A stretch of 57,500 bases of DNA, taken from NCBI RefSeq assembly GCF_030272615.1, contig NW_026729165.1, forward strand, positions 1 to 57,500. Reading direction: 5' to 3'. Every line of letters begins with the position of its first letter. Positions within the stretch are counted from its first letter, which is position 1. The stretch comes from Cryptomeria japonica. Lineage: Eukaryota > Streptophyta > Pinopsida > Cupressales > Cupressaceae. This document shows, piece by piece, positions 10,901 to 24,500 of this stretch. The notes under the pieces were generated by a model, which did no database searches, was not told where the DNA came from, and saw only the letters and a list, made by a program, of their open reading frames with translations. The position numbers and the translations under genes were made by a program.

Positions 10901-13463
10901 GCACCTTGGCCGGGGTGGGCACCTTGGCTGGGTTTGCCCAGGGTGCGCTCCGAAGCGGGGTTACTGGAGCGCCCCCTCTTTTTTTGTCAGAGCGTTTGGT
11001 GGGGTTTCTCGCATTGGCTCTTCCCAGGCCCGGTTGTTGGGTGCGCTCCCACCCTGGCGCGCGCGAAGTTGGAAGTTGGGTTAATTGCCCGGGCGCGCAC
11101 CTTCGCCAGGGTGGGCACCTTGGTGCGCACACCTTGGCTGGGCTGCGCACCAGGGCGGGCTCAAGATGGCACCAGCATTCCCTTTTTCTCACTATCTTTC
11201 AAAACGGAAATTTTAAAATCTCGTTTTTTTTTTGCCTTTTATGGAAATTAGTGAAGGCATCGCATCAAAGGTGCGCACCTCGCTGCCCACCTTGGTGTGC
11301 TCCGAGGTGCCCACCACGGTGCGCAACGCCGGTGCGAACCCGGGAGCGCCCCGATGTGTGCTCCAAGGTGCGGCGTGCACGAAGTCGGACCCCGGTTTGC
11401 CCCGGGTGCGCACCTCGCGTGCACCTTGGTGCGCACACCTTGGCTGGGTTGCGCGGCCTGGTGGGCACCATGGTGCGCACCAAGGAGCGCTCCGAAGTGT
11501 GCTCCAAGGTGCGGCGTGCACGAAGTCGGAGCCCGGTTTGCCCCGGGTACGCACCTCGCGTGCACCTTCGCCGGGGTGGGCACCTCGGCTGGGTTGCGCG
11601 CCCTGGTGCGCACCAAGGAGCGCTCCGAAGTGTGCTCCAAGGTGCGGCGTGCACGAAGTCGGAGCCCGGTTTGCCCCGGGTGCGCACCTTCGCCGCGGTG
11701 CGCACCATGGCGTGCACGAAGTCGGAGCCCGGTTTGCCCCGGGTGCGCACCTCGCGTGCACCTTCGGCGGGGTTGCGCGCCCTGGTGGGCACCATGGTGC
11801 GCACCAAGGAGCGCTCCGAAGTGTGCTCCAAGGTGCGGCGTGCACGAAGTCGGAGCCCGGTTTGCCCCGGGTGCGCACCTCGCGTGCACCTTCGGCGGGG
11901 TTGCGCGCCCTGGTGGGCACCATGGTGCGCACCAAGGAGCGCTCCGAAGTGTGCTCCAAGGTGCGGCGTGCACGAAGTCGGAGCCCGGTTTGCCCCGGGT
12001 GCGCACCTCGCGTGCACCTTCGCCGCGGTGGGCACCATGGCGTGCACGAAGTCGGAGCCCGGTTTGCCCCGGGTGCGCACCTCGCGTGCACCTTCGCCGG
12101 GGTGGGCACCTCGGCTGGGTTGCGCGCCCTGGTGCGCACCAAGGAGCGCTCCGAAGTGTGCTCCAAGGTGCGGCGTGCACGAAGTCGGAGCCCGGTTTGC
12201 CCCGGGTGCGCACCTCGCGTGCACCTTCGCCAGGGTGGGCACCTCGGTGCGCACACCTTCTCAATGTTTTCTTGCCTTTTCTGGAAATTGGTGAAGGCAG
12301 CGCATCAAAGGTGCGCACCTCGGTGTGCTCCGAGGTGCGAACCCGAGAGCGCTCCGAGGTGCCCACGAAGTCGAAAGTCGGGTTAATTGCATTGTTTTCC
12401 CCGGGTGCGCTCCGAGGTGCGCAACATCGGCGCGCACCAAGGAGGGCTCCGAAGTGTGCTCCAAGGTGCGCACGATGGCGTGCACCTCTGGTGCGCACGA
12501 TTCGGAGCTCGGTTTGACCGGGGTGCGCACACCTTGGCTGGGTTGCGCACCTTTTGTGCGCTCCAAGGTGCGCACGAAGTCGGAGCTCGGTTTGCCCCGG
12601 GTGCGCACCTTCGCCAGGGTGCGCACCTTGATGCGCACGCCTTGGCTGGGCTGCGCACCTTGGTGGGCGCCATGGTGCGCACCTTTCGTGCGCTCCAAGG
12701 TGCGCACGAAGTCGGAGCTCGGTTTGCCCCGGGTGCGCACCTTGGTGGGCGCCATGGTGCACTCCGAGGTGCCCAAGATTGGTGCGCACCAAGGAGCGCT
12801 CCGAAGTGCGCTCCAAGGTGCGCGCGAAGTCGAAAGTTGGGTTAATTGTCCGGTTTGCCTCGGGTGCGCACCTTGCGTGCACCTTCGCCAGGGTGGGCGC
12901 CTTGGTGCGCACACCTTGGCTGGGCTGCGCACACCTTGGCACCCGCGTTTCCTTCATTTTAAATTTTTTTTTTTTACAATCTCTCAAGTGGGAAATTCTA
13001 TAATCTCAACTTTTTTTGCCTTTTCAGGAAACTTTTGAATGGAGCGCATCATTGGTGCGCTCCGAAGTGTGCTCCAAAGCTCTCTCCAGCTGCGTGCACC
13101 TGCCCCGGCCGCGCACCCGGCCCCGCCCAGCTTCGCTCACCTGTCCCGGGCGTCTGGTGCGGAACCTTAGAGTAAGAAACATCACCGTGCACCTTGGCCA
13201 ACGTGCGCGACTCGACCGAGCGCGCACTGGCCGAGGTGCACACCGATTTCACCTGGGTGCGCGCGCAGCACCTCGGGCGCACCGGGGTGCGCGCACAACG
13301 CCCGGGTTGCACCGTGGCCTGTGTGCTCGGGGCGCCTCGGGTGCGCGCTCGGTGTCGCCCCCGCGCGCGCGGTAGTGCGGGCAGCGCACCCCGGCCCGGC
13401 CCGGCCCCGACGAGAACGCAAACGGGCAAAAGGTTTATTCAAATAGCATTGCGACGCCCGGCG

Positions 13464-13476
13464 AAAAACTAAAAAA
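13464..13476 (-). terminator. Polymerase III terminator of 5S copy 2
   Basis: Same T6-AG-T5 on the minus strand, abutting the 5S 3' end. Confidence 0.9.
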
Positions 13477-13594
13477 GGGTGCAACACCGGGACTTCCCGG
13501 GAGGTCACCCATCCCAGTACTACTCCGGCCCAAGCGCGCTTAACTGCGGAGTTCTGATGGGATCCGGTGCACTAACGCTGGTATGATCGCACCC
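13477..13594 (-). rRNA. 5S rRNA: 5S ribosomal RNA gene (copy 2)
   Basis: I see no difference from copy 1 over the 118 nt. Box A, box C, helix I ends, flanking C at -1 and T-rich terminator are all present. Confidence 0.97.
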
Positions 13595-16500
13595 GTTATG
13601 AGCTTGTCGCAGTGTGTACTTAGCAAACCGCGACCCACGTGCGAATCCACCCCGGCCACCCACCCCCGTCGAGGTGCACACCCTCCCTCGCGAAGTGCGC
13701 CCCGTTCGCCAAGTGTGAGCCCTGCCCGGGTGCGCGCACCTTGCTAGGGCGTCGGGTGTGCACCCGGCCCGGCCTACGTGCGTGCACCTGGAGGGGGCGT
13801 CGTGTGCGTGCAGTGTCCCGTCTGCAACGCGGTGCCCACACACCACCTCGGGCGCAACGACCTGCGCTCACATGTGGGCCGAGTGCACCTTGGTGCATGT
13901 TCGGGGCGCCTCGGGTGCACGCTCGATCTTGCCCCGGTGCACCAAGGCGCTCGGTTTGCCCCGGGTGCGCACTTGGTGCAAGGTGGGCACCCAAAATAGG
14001 GATCAAGCACCAAAACACAAGTTTCGGGATGCAAAATGGGACCCAAGGACCACAAATGCGTTCCAAGACCCATGATGGGTCCACGAGAACAAAAATGTGT
14101 TCCGAGACTTAATAAACAAATATTGGGTTTTAGGAGAAGAAACATGCTCTGATGCCCAAAACGAGAATCGACCCCGAAAAGGCCACAGGCCAAAAGTGGG
14201 ATGCGAGACAAAAAAAAATGGGACCCGAGGACCAAAATTGGGTTCCCAGGTCGAAGACAGGGCAACCGGACAAGAAACGACCTCTAAGGCTCGAAATGAG
14301 TCCCGACGACTAAAACTTGACAAGAAGCACCCATCAGGCACCCAACTCGACACCCATGGGATGCCGACCCACCCGGGCTTCCACCTAGCACACCTTGGCA
14401 CCCACCCACCCTCGCACCCAACCTCGCACCCAACTTAGCACCTTTGAACCCACATTGGCACTCACCCTGACCCTGGCACCTTGGAACCCACATTGGCACT
14501 CACCTTGACCCTGGCACCCACCTTTGCACTCACCTTGGGACCCACCCTGGCTCCCACCTCGGCACCCACCCAGACACCCACCTTGGTTCCTTGGCACCCA
14601 CCTTGGATCCTTGGCACCCACCCCGACACCCACCTTGGCACGCAACTTGGCTACTTGCCACCCACCTTGGCTCCTTGACGCCCACCCCGACAACCACCCC
14701 GTGACCTACCCTGGCTAGGGTTGGTGCACACCCACCCTGGTGCCCACCTTGGCACCCACCCTATGACCCACCTTGGCACGCACCTTAGTACCCACCCCGT
14801 TACCCACCCTAGGACCCACCCCGTGACCCACCTTGGCCAGGGTGGGTGCCTTGGTGCGCACAACTTGCCTGGGCTGCACACCAGGGCGGGCTCAAGATGG
14901 CACCCGCGTTCCGTTTTTTTCACTATCTTTCAAAACGGAAATTTTAAAATCTCATTTTTTTCTTTTTTTTGCCTTTTCTGGAAATTAGTGAAGGCAGCGC
15001 ATCAAAGGTGCGCAATGCTGGTGCGAACCCGGGAGCGCTCCGATGTGTGCTCCAAGGTGCGGCGTGCACGAAGTCCGAGCCCGGTTTGCCCCGGGTGCGC
15101 ACCTCGCGTGCACCTTCGCCGGGGTGAGCACCTTGGCTGGGTTGCGCGCCCTGGTGCGTACCAAGGAGCGCTCTGAAGTGTGCTCCAAGGTGCGGCGTGC
15201 ACGAAGTCGGAGCCCGGTTTGCCCCGGGTGTGCACCTCGGGTGCGCACCTCGCGTGCACCTTCGCTGCGGTGGGCACCTTGGCTGGGTTGCGCGCCTTGG
15301 TGGGCACCATGCAGTGCACGAAGTCGGAGCCCGGTTTGCCCCGGGCGCGCACCTCCGCCAGGGTGGGCACCTTGGTGCGCACAACTTGCCTGGGCTGCGC
15401 ATCAGGAAGGGCTCAAGATGGCACCCGCGTTCCGTTTTTTTCACTATCTTTCAGAACGGAAATTTTAAAATATCGTTTTTTTTTGCCTTTTCTGGAAATT
15501 AGTGAAGGCAGCGCATCAAAGGTGCGCAACGCTGGTGCGAACCTGGGAGCGCTCCGATGTGTGCTCCAAGGTGCGGCGTGCACGAAGTCGGAGCCCGGTT
15601 TGCCTCGGGTGCGCCCTGGTGGGCACCATGGTGCGCACCAAGGAGCGCTCCGAAGTGTGCTCCAAGGTGCGGCCTGCACGAAGTCGGAGCCCGGTTTGCC
15701 CCGGGTGTGCACCTCGGGTGGGCACCTTGGTGCGCATGCCTTGCCTGGGCTGCGCACCAGGGCGGGCTCAAGATGGCACCCGCGTTCCTTTTTTTTCACT
15801 ATCTTTCAAAACGGAAATTTTAAAATCTCATTTTTTTTTGCCTTTTTCTGGAAATTAGTGAAGGCAGCGCATCAAAGGTGCGCACCTCGCTGCCCACCAC
15901 GGTGCGCAACGCCGGTGGGCACCCGGGAGTGCTTCGAAGTGTGCTCCAAGGTGCTGCGTGCACGTTGTCGGAGCCCGGTTTGCCCCGGGTGCGCACCTCG
16001 CGTGCACCTTCGTCGGGGTGGGCACCTTGGCTTGGTTTGCCCCGGCTGCGCTCCGAAGCGGGGTTATTGGAGCGCCGCCTCTTTTTTTGTCGGAGCGTTT
16101 GGTGGGGTTTCTCGCATTGGCTCTTCCGAGGCCCGGTTGCCACCCTGGCGCGCACGAAGTCGGAAGTAGGGTTAATTGCCCGGGTGCGCACCTTTGCCAG
16201 GGTGGCACCTTACCTGGGCTGCGCACCAGGGCGGGCTCAAGATGGCACGCGCGTTCCGTTTTTTTCACTATCTTTCAAAACGGAAATTTTAAAATCTCCT
16301 TTTTTTTTTGCCTTTTCTGGAAATTAGTGAAGGCAGCGCATCAAAGGTGCGCACCTCGCTGCCCACCTTGGTGTGCTCTGAGGTGCGCACCCGGGAGCGC
16401 TACGAAGTGTGCTCCAAGGTGCGGCGTGCACGTTGTCGGAGCCCGGTTTGCCCCGGGTGCGCACCTCGCCTGCACCTTGGCCGGGGTGGGCACCTTGGCT

Positions 16501-19500
16501 GGGTTTGCCCAGGGTGCGCTCCGAAGCGGGGTTACTGGAGCGCCCCCTCTTTTTTTGTCAGAGAGTTTGGTGGGGTTTCTCGCATTGGCTCTTCCCAGGC
16601 CCGGTTGTTGGGTGCGCTCCCACCCTGGCGCGCGCGAAGTTGGAAGTTGGGTTAATTGCCCGGGCGCGCACCTTCGCCAGGGTGGGCACCTTGGTGCGCA
16701 AACCTTGGCTGGGCTGCGCACCAGGGCGGGCTCAAGATGGCACCAGCATTCCCTTTTTCTCACTATCTTTCAAAACGGAAATTTTAAAATCTCGTTTTTT
16801 TTTTGCCTTTTATGGAAATTAGTGAAGGCATCGCATCAAAGGTGCGCACCTCGCTGCCCACCTTGGTGTGCTCCGAGGTGCCCACCACGGTGCGCAACGC
16901 CGGTGCGAACCCGGGAGCGCCCCGATGTGTGCTCCAAGGTGCGGCGTGCACGAAGTCGGACCCCGGTTTGCCCCGGGTGCGCACCTCGCGTGCACCTTGG
17001 TGCGCACACCTTGGCTGGGTTGCGCGGCCTGGTGGGCACCATGGTGCGCACCAAGGAGCGCTCCGAAGTGTGCTCCAAGGTGCGGCGTGCACGAAGTCGG
17101 AGCCCGGTTTGCCCCGGGTGCGCACCTTCGCCGCGGTGGGCACCATGGCGTGCACGAAGTCGGAGCCCGGTTTGCCCCGGGTGCGCACCTCGCGTGCACC
17201 TTCGCCGGGGTGGGCACCTCGGCTGGGTTGCGCGCCCTGGTGCGCACCAAGGAGCGCTCTGAAGTGTGCTCCAAGGTGCGGCGTGCACGAAGTCGGAGCC
17301 CGGTTTGCCCCGGGTGTGCACCTCGCGTGCACCTTCGCTGCGGTGGGCACCTTGGCTGGGTTGCGCGCCTTGGTGGGCACCATGCAGTGCACGAAGTCGG
17401 AGCCCGGTTTGCCCCGGGCGCGCACCTCCGCCAGGGTGGGCACCTTGGTGCGCACAACTTGCCTGGGCTGCGCACCAGGAAGGGCTCAAGATGGCACCCG
17501 CGTTCCGTTTTTTTCACTATCTTTCAGAACGGAAATTTTAAAATATCGTTTTTTTTTGCCTTTTCTGGAAATTAGTGAAGGCAGCGCATCAAAGGTGCGC
17601 AACGCTGGTGCGAACCTGGGAGCGCTCCGATGTGTGCTCCAAGGTGCGGCGTGCACGAAGTCGGACCCCGGTTTGCCCCGGGTGCGCACCTCGCGTGCAC
17701 CTTGGTGCGCACACCTTGGCTGGGTTGCGCGCCCTGGTGGGCACCATGGTGCGCACCAAGGAGCGCTCCGAAGTGTGCTCCAAGGTGCGGCGTGCACGAA
17801 GTCGGAGCCCGGTTTGCCCCGGGTGCGCACCTCGCGTGCACCTTCGCCGCGGTGGGCACCATGGCGTGCACGAAGTCGGAGCCCGGTTTGCCCCGGGTGC
17901 GCACCTCGCGTGCACCTTCGCCGGGGTGGGCACCTTAGTGTGCAGACCTTGGCTGGGTTGCGCGCCCTGGTGGGCACCATGGTGCGCACCAAGGAGCGCT
18001 CCGAAGTGTGCTCCAAGGTGCGGCCTGCACGAAGTCGGAGCCCGGTTTGCCCCGGGTGTGCACCTCGGGTGGGCACCTTGGTGCGCATGCCTTGCCTGGG
18101 CTGCGCACCAGGGCGGGCTCAAGATGGCACCCGCGTTCCTTTTTTTTCACTATCTTTCAAAACGGAAATTTTAAAATCTCATTTTTTTTTGCCTTTTTCT
18201 GGAAATTAGTGAAGGCAGCGCATCAAAGGTGCGCACCTCGCTGCCCACCACGGTGCGCAACGCCGGTGGGCACCCGGGAGTGCTTCGAAGTGTGCTCCAA
18301 GGTGCTGCGTGCACGTTGTCGGAGCCCGGTTTGCCCCGGGTGCGCACCTCGCGTGCACCTTCGTCGGGGTGGGCACCTTGGCTGGGTTTGCCCCGGCTGC
18401 GCTCCGAAGCGGGGTTATTGGAGCGCCGCCTCTTTTTTTGTCGGAGCGTTTGGTGGGGTTTCTCGCATTGGCTCTTCCGAGGCCCGGTTGCCACCCTGGC
18501 GCGCACGAAGTCGGAAGTAGGGTTAATTGCCCGGGTGCGCACCTTTGCCAGGGTGGGCACCTTACCTGGGCTGCGCACCAGGGCGGGCTCAAGATGGCAC
18601 GCGCGTTCCGTTTTTTTCACTATCTTTCAAAACGGAAATTTTAAAATCTCCTTTTTTTTTTGCCTTTTCTGGAAATTAGTGAAGGCAGCGCATCAAAGGT
18701 GCGCACCTCGCTGCCCACCTTGGTGTGCTCTGAGGTGCGCACCCGGGAGCGCTACGAAGTGTGCTCCAAGGTGCGGCGTGCACGTTGTCGGAGCCCGGTT
18801 TGCCTCGGGTGCGCACCTCGCCTGCACCTTGGCCGGGGTGGGCACCTTGGCTGGGTTTGCCCAGGGTGCGCTCCGAAGCGGGGTTACTGGAGCGCCCCCT
18901 CTTTTTTTGTCAGAGCGTTTGGTGGGGTTTCTCGCATTGGCTCTTCCCAGGCCCGGTTGTTGGGTGCGCTCCCACCCTGGCGCGCGCGAAGTTGGAAGTT
19001 GGGTTAATTGCCCGGGCGCGCACCTTCGCCAGGGTGGGCACCTTGGTGCGCACACCTTGGCTGGGCTGCGCACCAGGGCGGGCTCAAGATGGCACCAGCA
19101 TTCCCTTTTTCTCACTATCTTTCAAAACGGAAATTTTAAAATCTCGTTTTTTTTTTGCCTTTTATGGAAATTAGTGAAGGCATCGCATCAAAGGTGCGCA
19201 CCTCGCTGCCCACCTTGGTGTGCTCCGAGGTGCCCACCACGGTGCGCAACGCCGGTGCGAACCCGGGAGCGCCCCGATGTGTGCTCCAAGGTGCGGCGTG
19301 CACGAAGTCGGACCCCGGTTTGCCCCGGGTGCGCACCTCGCGTGCACCTTGGTGCGCACACCTTGGCTGGGTTGCGCGGCCTGGTGGGCACCATGGTGCG
19401 CACCAAGGAGCGCTCCGAAGTGTGCTCCAAGGTGCGGCGTGCACGAAGTCGGAGCCCGGTTTGCCCCGGGTACGCACCTCGCGTGCACCTTCGCCGGGGT

Positions 19501-21386
19501 GGGCACCTCGGCTGGGTTGCGCGCCCTGGTGCGCACCAAGGAGCGCTCCGAAGTGTGCTCCAAGGTGCGGCGTGCACGAAGTCGGAGCCCGGTTTGCCCC
19601 GGGTGCGCACCTTCGCCGCGGTGCGCACCATGGCGTGCACGAAGTCGGAGCCCGGTTTGCCCCGGGTGCGCACCTCGCGTGCACCTTCGGCGGGGTTGCG
19701 CGCCCTGGTGGGCACCATGGTGCGCACCAAGGAGCGCTCCGAAGTGTGCTCCAAGGTGCGGCGTGCACGAAGTCGGAGCCCGGTTTGCCCCGGGTGCGCA
19801 CCTCGCGTGCACCTTCGGCGGGGTTGCGCGCCCTGGTGGGCACCATGGTGCGCACCAAGGAGCGCTCCGAAGTGTGCTCCAAGGTGCGGCGTGCACGAAG
19901 TCGGAGCCCGGTTTGCCCCGGGTGCGCACCTCGCGTGCACCTTCGCCGCGGTGGGCACCATGGCGTGCACGAAGTCGGAGCCCGGTTTGCCCCGGGTGCG
20001 CACCTCGCGTGCACCTTCGCCGGGGTGGGCACCTCGGCTGGGTTGCGCGCCCTGGTGCGCACCAAGGAGCGCTCCGAAGTGTGCTCCAAGGTGCGGCGTG
20101 CACGAAGTCGGAGCCCGGTTTGCCCCGGGTGCGCACCTCGCGTGCACCTTCGCCAGGGTGGGCACCTCGGTGCGCACACCTTCTCAATGTTTTCTTGCCT
20201 TTTCTGGAAATTGGTGAAGGCAGCGCATCAAAGGTGCGCACCTCGGTGTGCTCCGAGGTGCGAACCCGAGAGCGCTCCGAGGTGCCCACGAAGTCGAAAG
20301 TCGGGTTAATTGCATTGTTTTCCCCGGGTGCGCTCCGAGGTGCGCAACATCGGCGCGCACCAAGGAGGGCTCCGAAGTGTGCTCCAAGGTGCGCACGATG
20401 GCGTGCACCTCTGGTGCGCACGATTCGGAGCTCGGTTTGACCGGGGTGCGCACACCTTGGCTGGGTTGCGCACCTTTTGTGCGCTCCAAGGTGCGCACGA
20501 AGTCGGAGCTCGGTTTGCCCCGGGTGCGCACCTTCGCCAGGGTGCGCACCTTGATGCGCACGCCTTGGCTGGGCTGCGCACCTTGGTGGGCGCCATGGTG
20601 CGCACCTTTCGTGCGCTCCAAGGTGCGCACGAAGTCGGAGCTCGGTTTGCCCCGGGTGCGCACCTTGGTGGGCGCCATGGTGCACTCCGAGGTGCCCAAG
20701 ATTGGTGCGCACCAAGGAGCGCTCCGAAGTGCGCTCCAAGGTGCGCGCGAAGTCGAAAGTTGGGTTAATTGTCCGGTTTGCCTCGGGTGCGCACCTTGCG
20801 TGCACCTTCGCCAGGGTGGGCGCCTTGGTGCGCACACCTTGGCTGGGCTGCGCACACCTTGGCACCCGCGTTTCCTTCATTTTAAATTTTTTTTTTTTAC
20901 AATCTCTCAAGTGGGAAATTCTATAATCTCAACTTTTTTTGCCTTTTCAGGAAACTTTTGAATGGAGCGCATCATTGGTGCGCTCCGAAGTGTGCTCCAA
21001 AGCTCTCTCCAGCTGCGTGCACCTGCCCCGGCCGCGCACCCGGCCCCGCCCAGCTTCGCTCACCTGTCCCGGGCGTCTGGTGCGGAACCTTAGAGTAAGA
21101 AACATCACCGTGCACCTTGGCCAACGTGCGCGACTCGACCGAGCGCGCACTGGCCGAGGTGCACACCGATTTCACCTGGGTGCGCGCGCAGCACCTCGGG
21201 CGCACCGGGGTGCGCGCACAACGCCCGGGTTGCACCGTGGCCTGTGTGCTCGGGGCGCCTCGGGTGCGCGCTCGGTGTCGCCCCCGCGCGCGCGGTAGTG
21301 CGGGCAGCGCACCCCGGCCCGGCCCGGCCCCGACGAGAACGCAAACGGGCAAAAGGTTTATTCAAATAGCATTGCGACGCCCGGCG

Positions 21387-21399
21387 AAAAACTAAAAAA
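21387..21399 (-). terminator. Polymerase III terminator of 5S copy 3
   Basis: Same T6-AG-T5 on the minus strand, abutting the 5S 3' end. Confidence 0.9.
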
Positions 21400-21517
21400 G
21401 GGTGCAACACCGGGACTTCCCGGGAGGTCACCCATCCCAGTACTACTCCGGCCCAAGCGCGCTTAACTGCGGAGTTCTGATGGGATCCGGTGCACTAACG
21501 CTGGTATGATCGCACCC
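21400..21517 (-). rRNA. 5S rRNA: 5S ribosomal RNA gene (copy 3)
   Basis: I see no difference from copy 1 over the gene, its terminator or its upstream 30 bp. Confidence 0.97.
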
Positions 21518-24500
21518 GTTATGAGCTTGTCGCAGTGTGTACTTAGCAAACCGCGACCCACGTGCGAATCCACCCCGGCCACCCACCCCCGTCGAGGTGC
21601 ACACCCTCCCTCGCGAAGTGCGCCCCGTTCGCCAAGTGTGAGCCCTGCCCGGGTGCGCGCACCTTGCTAGGGCGTCGGGTGTGCACCCGGCCCGGCCTAC
21701 GTGCGTGCACCTGGAGGGGGCGTCGTGTGCGTGCAGTGTCCCGTCTGCAACGCGGTGCCCACACACCACCTCGGGCGCAACGACCTGCGCTCACATGTGG
21801 GCCGAGTGCACCTTGGTGCATGTTCGGGGCGCCTCGGGTGCACGCTCGATCTTGCCCCGGTGCACCAAGGCGCTCGGTTTGCCCCGGGTGCGCACTTGGT
21901 GCAAGGTGGGCACCCAAAATAGGGATCAAGCACCAAAACACAAGTTTCGGGATGCAAAATGGGACCCAAGGACCACAAATGCGTTCCAAGACCCATGATG
22001 GGTCCACGAGAACAAAAATGTGTTCCGAGACTTAATAAACAAATATTGGGTTTTAGGAGAAGAAACATGCTCTGATGCCCAAAACGAGAATCGACCCCGA
22101 AAAGGCCACAGGCCAAAAGTGGGATGCGAGACAAAAAAAAATGGGACCCGAGGACCAAAATTGGGTTCCCAGGTCGAAGACAGGGCAACCGGACAAGAAA
22201 CGACCTCTAAGGCTCGAAATGAGTCCCGACGACTAAAACTTGACAAGAAGCACCCATCAGGCACCCAACTCGACACCCATGGGATGCCGACCCACCCGGG
22301 CTTCCACCTAGCACACCTTGGCACCCACCCACCCTCGCACCCAACCTCGCACCCAACTTAGCACCTTTGAACCCACATTGGCACTCACCCTGACCCTGGC
22401 ACCTTGGAACCCACATTGGCACTCACCTTGACCCTGGCACCCACCTTTGCACTCACCTTGGGACCCACCCTGGCTCCCACCTCGGCACCCACCCAGACAC
22501 CCACCTTGGTTCCTTGGCACCCACCTTGGATCCTTGGCACCCACCCCGACACCCACCTTGGCACGCAACTTGGCTACTTGCCACCCACCTTGGCTCCTTG
22601 ACGCCCACCCCGACAACCACCCCGTGACCTACCCTGGCTAGGGTTGGTGCACACCCACCCTGGTGCCCACCTTGGCACCCACCCTATGACCCACCTTGGC
22701 ACGCACCTTAGTACCCACCCCGTTACCCACCCTAGGACCCACCCCGTGACCCACCTTGGCCAGGGTGGGTGCCTTGGTGCGCACAACTTGCCTGGGCTGC
22801 ACACCAGGGCGGGCTCAAGATGGCACCCGCGTTCCGTTTTTTTCACTATCTTTCAAAACGGAAATTTTAAAATCTCATTTTTTTCTTTTTTTTGCCTTTT
22901 CTGGAAATTAGTGAAGGCAGCGCATCAAAGGTGCGCAATGCTGGTGCGAACCCGGGAGCGCTCCGATGTGTGCTCCAAGGTGCGGCGTGCACGAAGTCCG
23001 AGCCCGGTTTGCCCCGGGTGCGCACCTCGCGTGCACCTTCGCCGGGGTGAGCACCTTGGCTGGGTTGCGCGCCCTGGTGCGTACCAAGGAGCGCTCTGAA
23101 GTGTGCTCCAAGGTGCGGCGTGCACGAAGTCGGAGCCCGGTTTGCCCCGGGTGTGCACCTCGGGTGCGCACCTCGCGTGCACCTTCGCTGCGGTGGGCAC
23201 CTTGGCTGGGTTGCGCGCCTTGGTGGGCACCATGCAGTGCACGAAGTCGGAGCCCGGTTTGCCCCGGGCGCGCACCTCCGCCAGGGTGGGCACCTTGGTG
23301 CGCACAACTTGCCTGGGCTGCGCATCAGGAAGGGCTCAAGATGGCACCCGCGTTCCGTTTTTTTCACTATCTTTCAGAACGGAAATTTTAAAATATCGTT
23401 TTTTTTTGCCTTTTCTGGAAATTAGTGAAGGCAGCGCATCAAAGGTGCGCAACGCTGGTGCGAACCTGGGAGCGCTCCGATGTGTGCTCCAAGGTGCGGC
23501 GTGCACGAAGTCGGAGCCCGGTTTGCCTCGGGTGCGCCCTGGTGGGCACCATGGTGCGCACCAAGGAGCGCTCCGAAGTGTGCTCCAAGGTGCGGCCTGC
23601 ACGAAGTCGGAGCCCGGTTTGCCCCGGGTGTGCACCTCGGGTGGGCACCTTGGTGCGCATGCCTTGCCTGGGCTGCGCACCAGGGCGGGCTCAAGATGGC
23701 ACCCGCGTTCCTTTTTTTTCACTATCTTTCAAAACGGAAATTTTAAAATCTCATTTTTTTTTGCCTTTTTCTGGAAATTAGTGAAGGCAGCGCATCAAAG
23801 GTGCGCACCTCGCTGCCCACCACGGTGCGCAACGCCGGTGGGCACCCGGGAGTGCTTCGAAGTGTGCTCCAAGGTGCTGCGTGCACGTTGTCGGAGCCCG
23901 GTTTGCCCCGGGTGCGCACCTCGCGTGCACCTTCGTCGGGGTGGGCACCTTGGCTTGGTTTGCCCCGGCTGCGCTCCGAAGCGGGGTTATTGGAGCGCCG
24001 CCTCTTTTTTTGTCGGAGCGTTTGGTGGGGTTTCTCGCATTGGCTCTTCCGAGGCCCGGTTGCCACCCTGGCGCGCACGAAGTCGGAAGTAGGGTTAATT
24101 GCCCGGGTGCGCACCTTTGCCAGGGTGGCACCTTACCTGGGCTGCGCACCAGGGCGGGCTCAAGATGGCACGCGCGTTCCGTTTTTTTCACTATCTTTCA
24201 AAACGGAAATTTTAAAATCTCCTTTTTTTTTTGCCTTTTCTGGAAATTAGTGAAGGCAGCGCATCAAAGGTGCGCACCTCGCTGCCCACCTTGGTGTGCT
24301 CTGAGGTGCGCACCCGGGAGCGCTACGAAGTGTGCTCCAAGGTGCGGCGTGCACGTTGTCGGAGCCCGGTTTGCCCCGGGTGCGCACCTCGCCTGCACCT
24401 TGGCCGGGGTGGGCACCTTGGCTGGGTTTGCCCAGGGTGCGCTCCGAAGCGGGGTTACTGGAGCGCCCCCTCTTTTTTTGTCAGAGAGTTTGGTGGGGTT

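Larger units (their letters stand above)
7924..15846. repeat. 7.9-kb spacer unit, copy 2
   Basis: Full-length copy at offset +7923 from copy 1, with its 5S gene at 13477-13594. The only difference from copy 1 that I found is G to A at 10182, in a CpG (CTGCGCACC becomes CTGCACACC). Confidence 0.96.
15847..23769. repeat. 7.9-kb spacer unit, copy 3
   Basis: Full-length copy at offset +15846, with its 5S gene at 21400-21517. The only difference I found is C to T at 18805 (TGCCCCGGGT becomes TGCCTCGGGT). Confidence 0.96.
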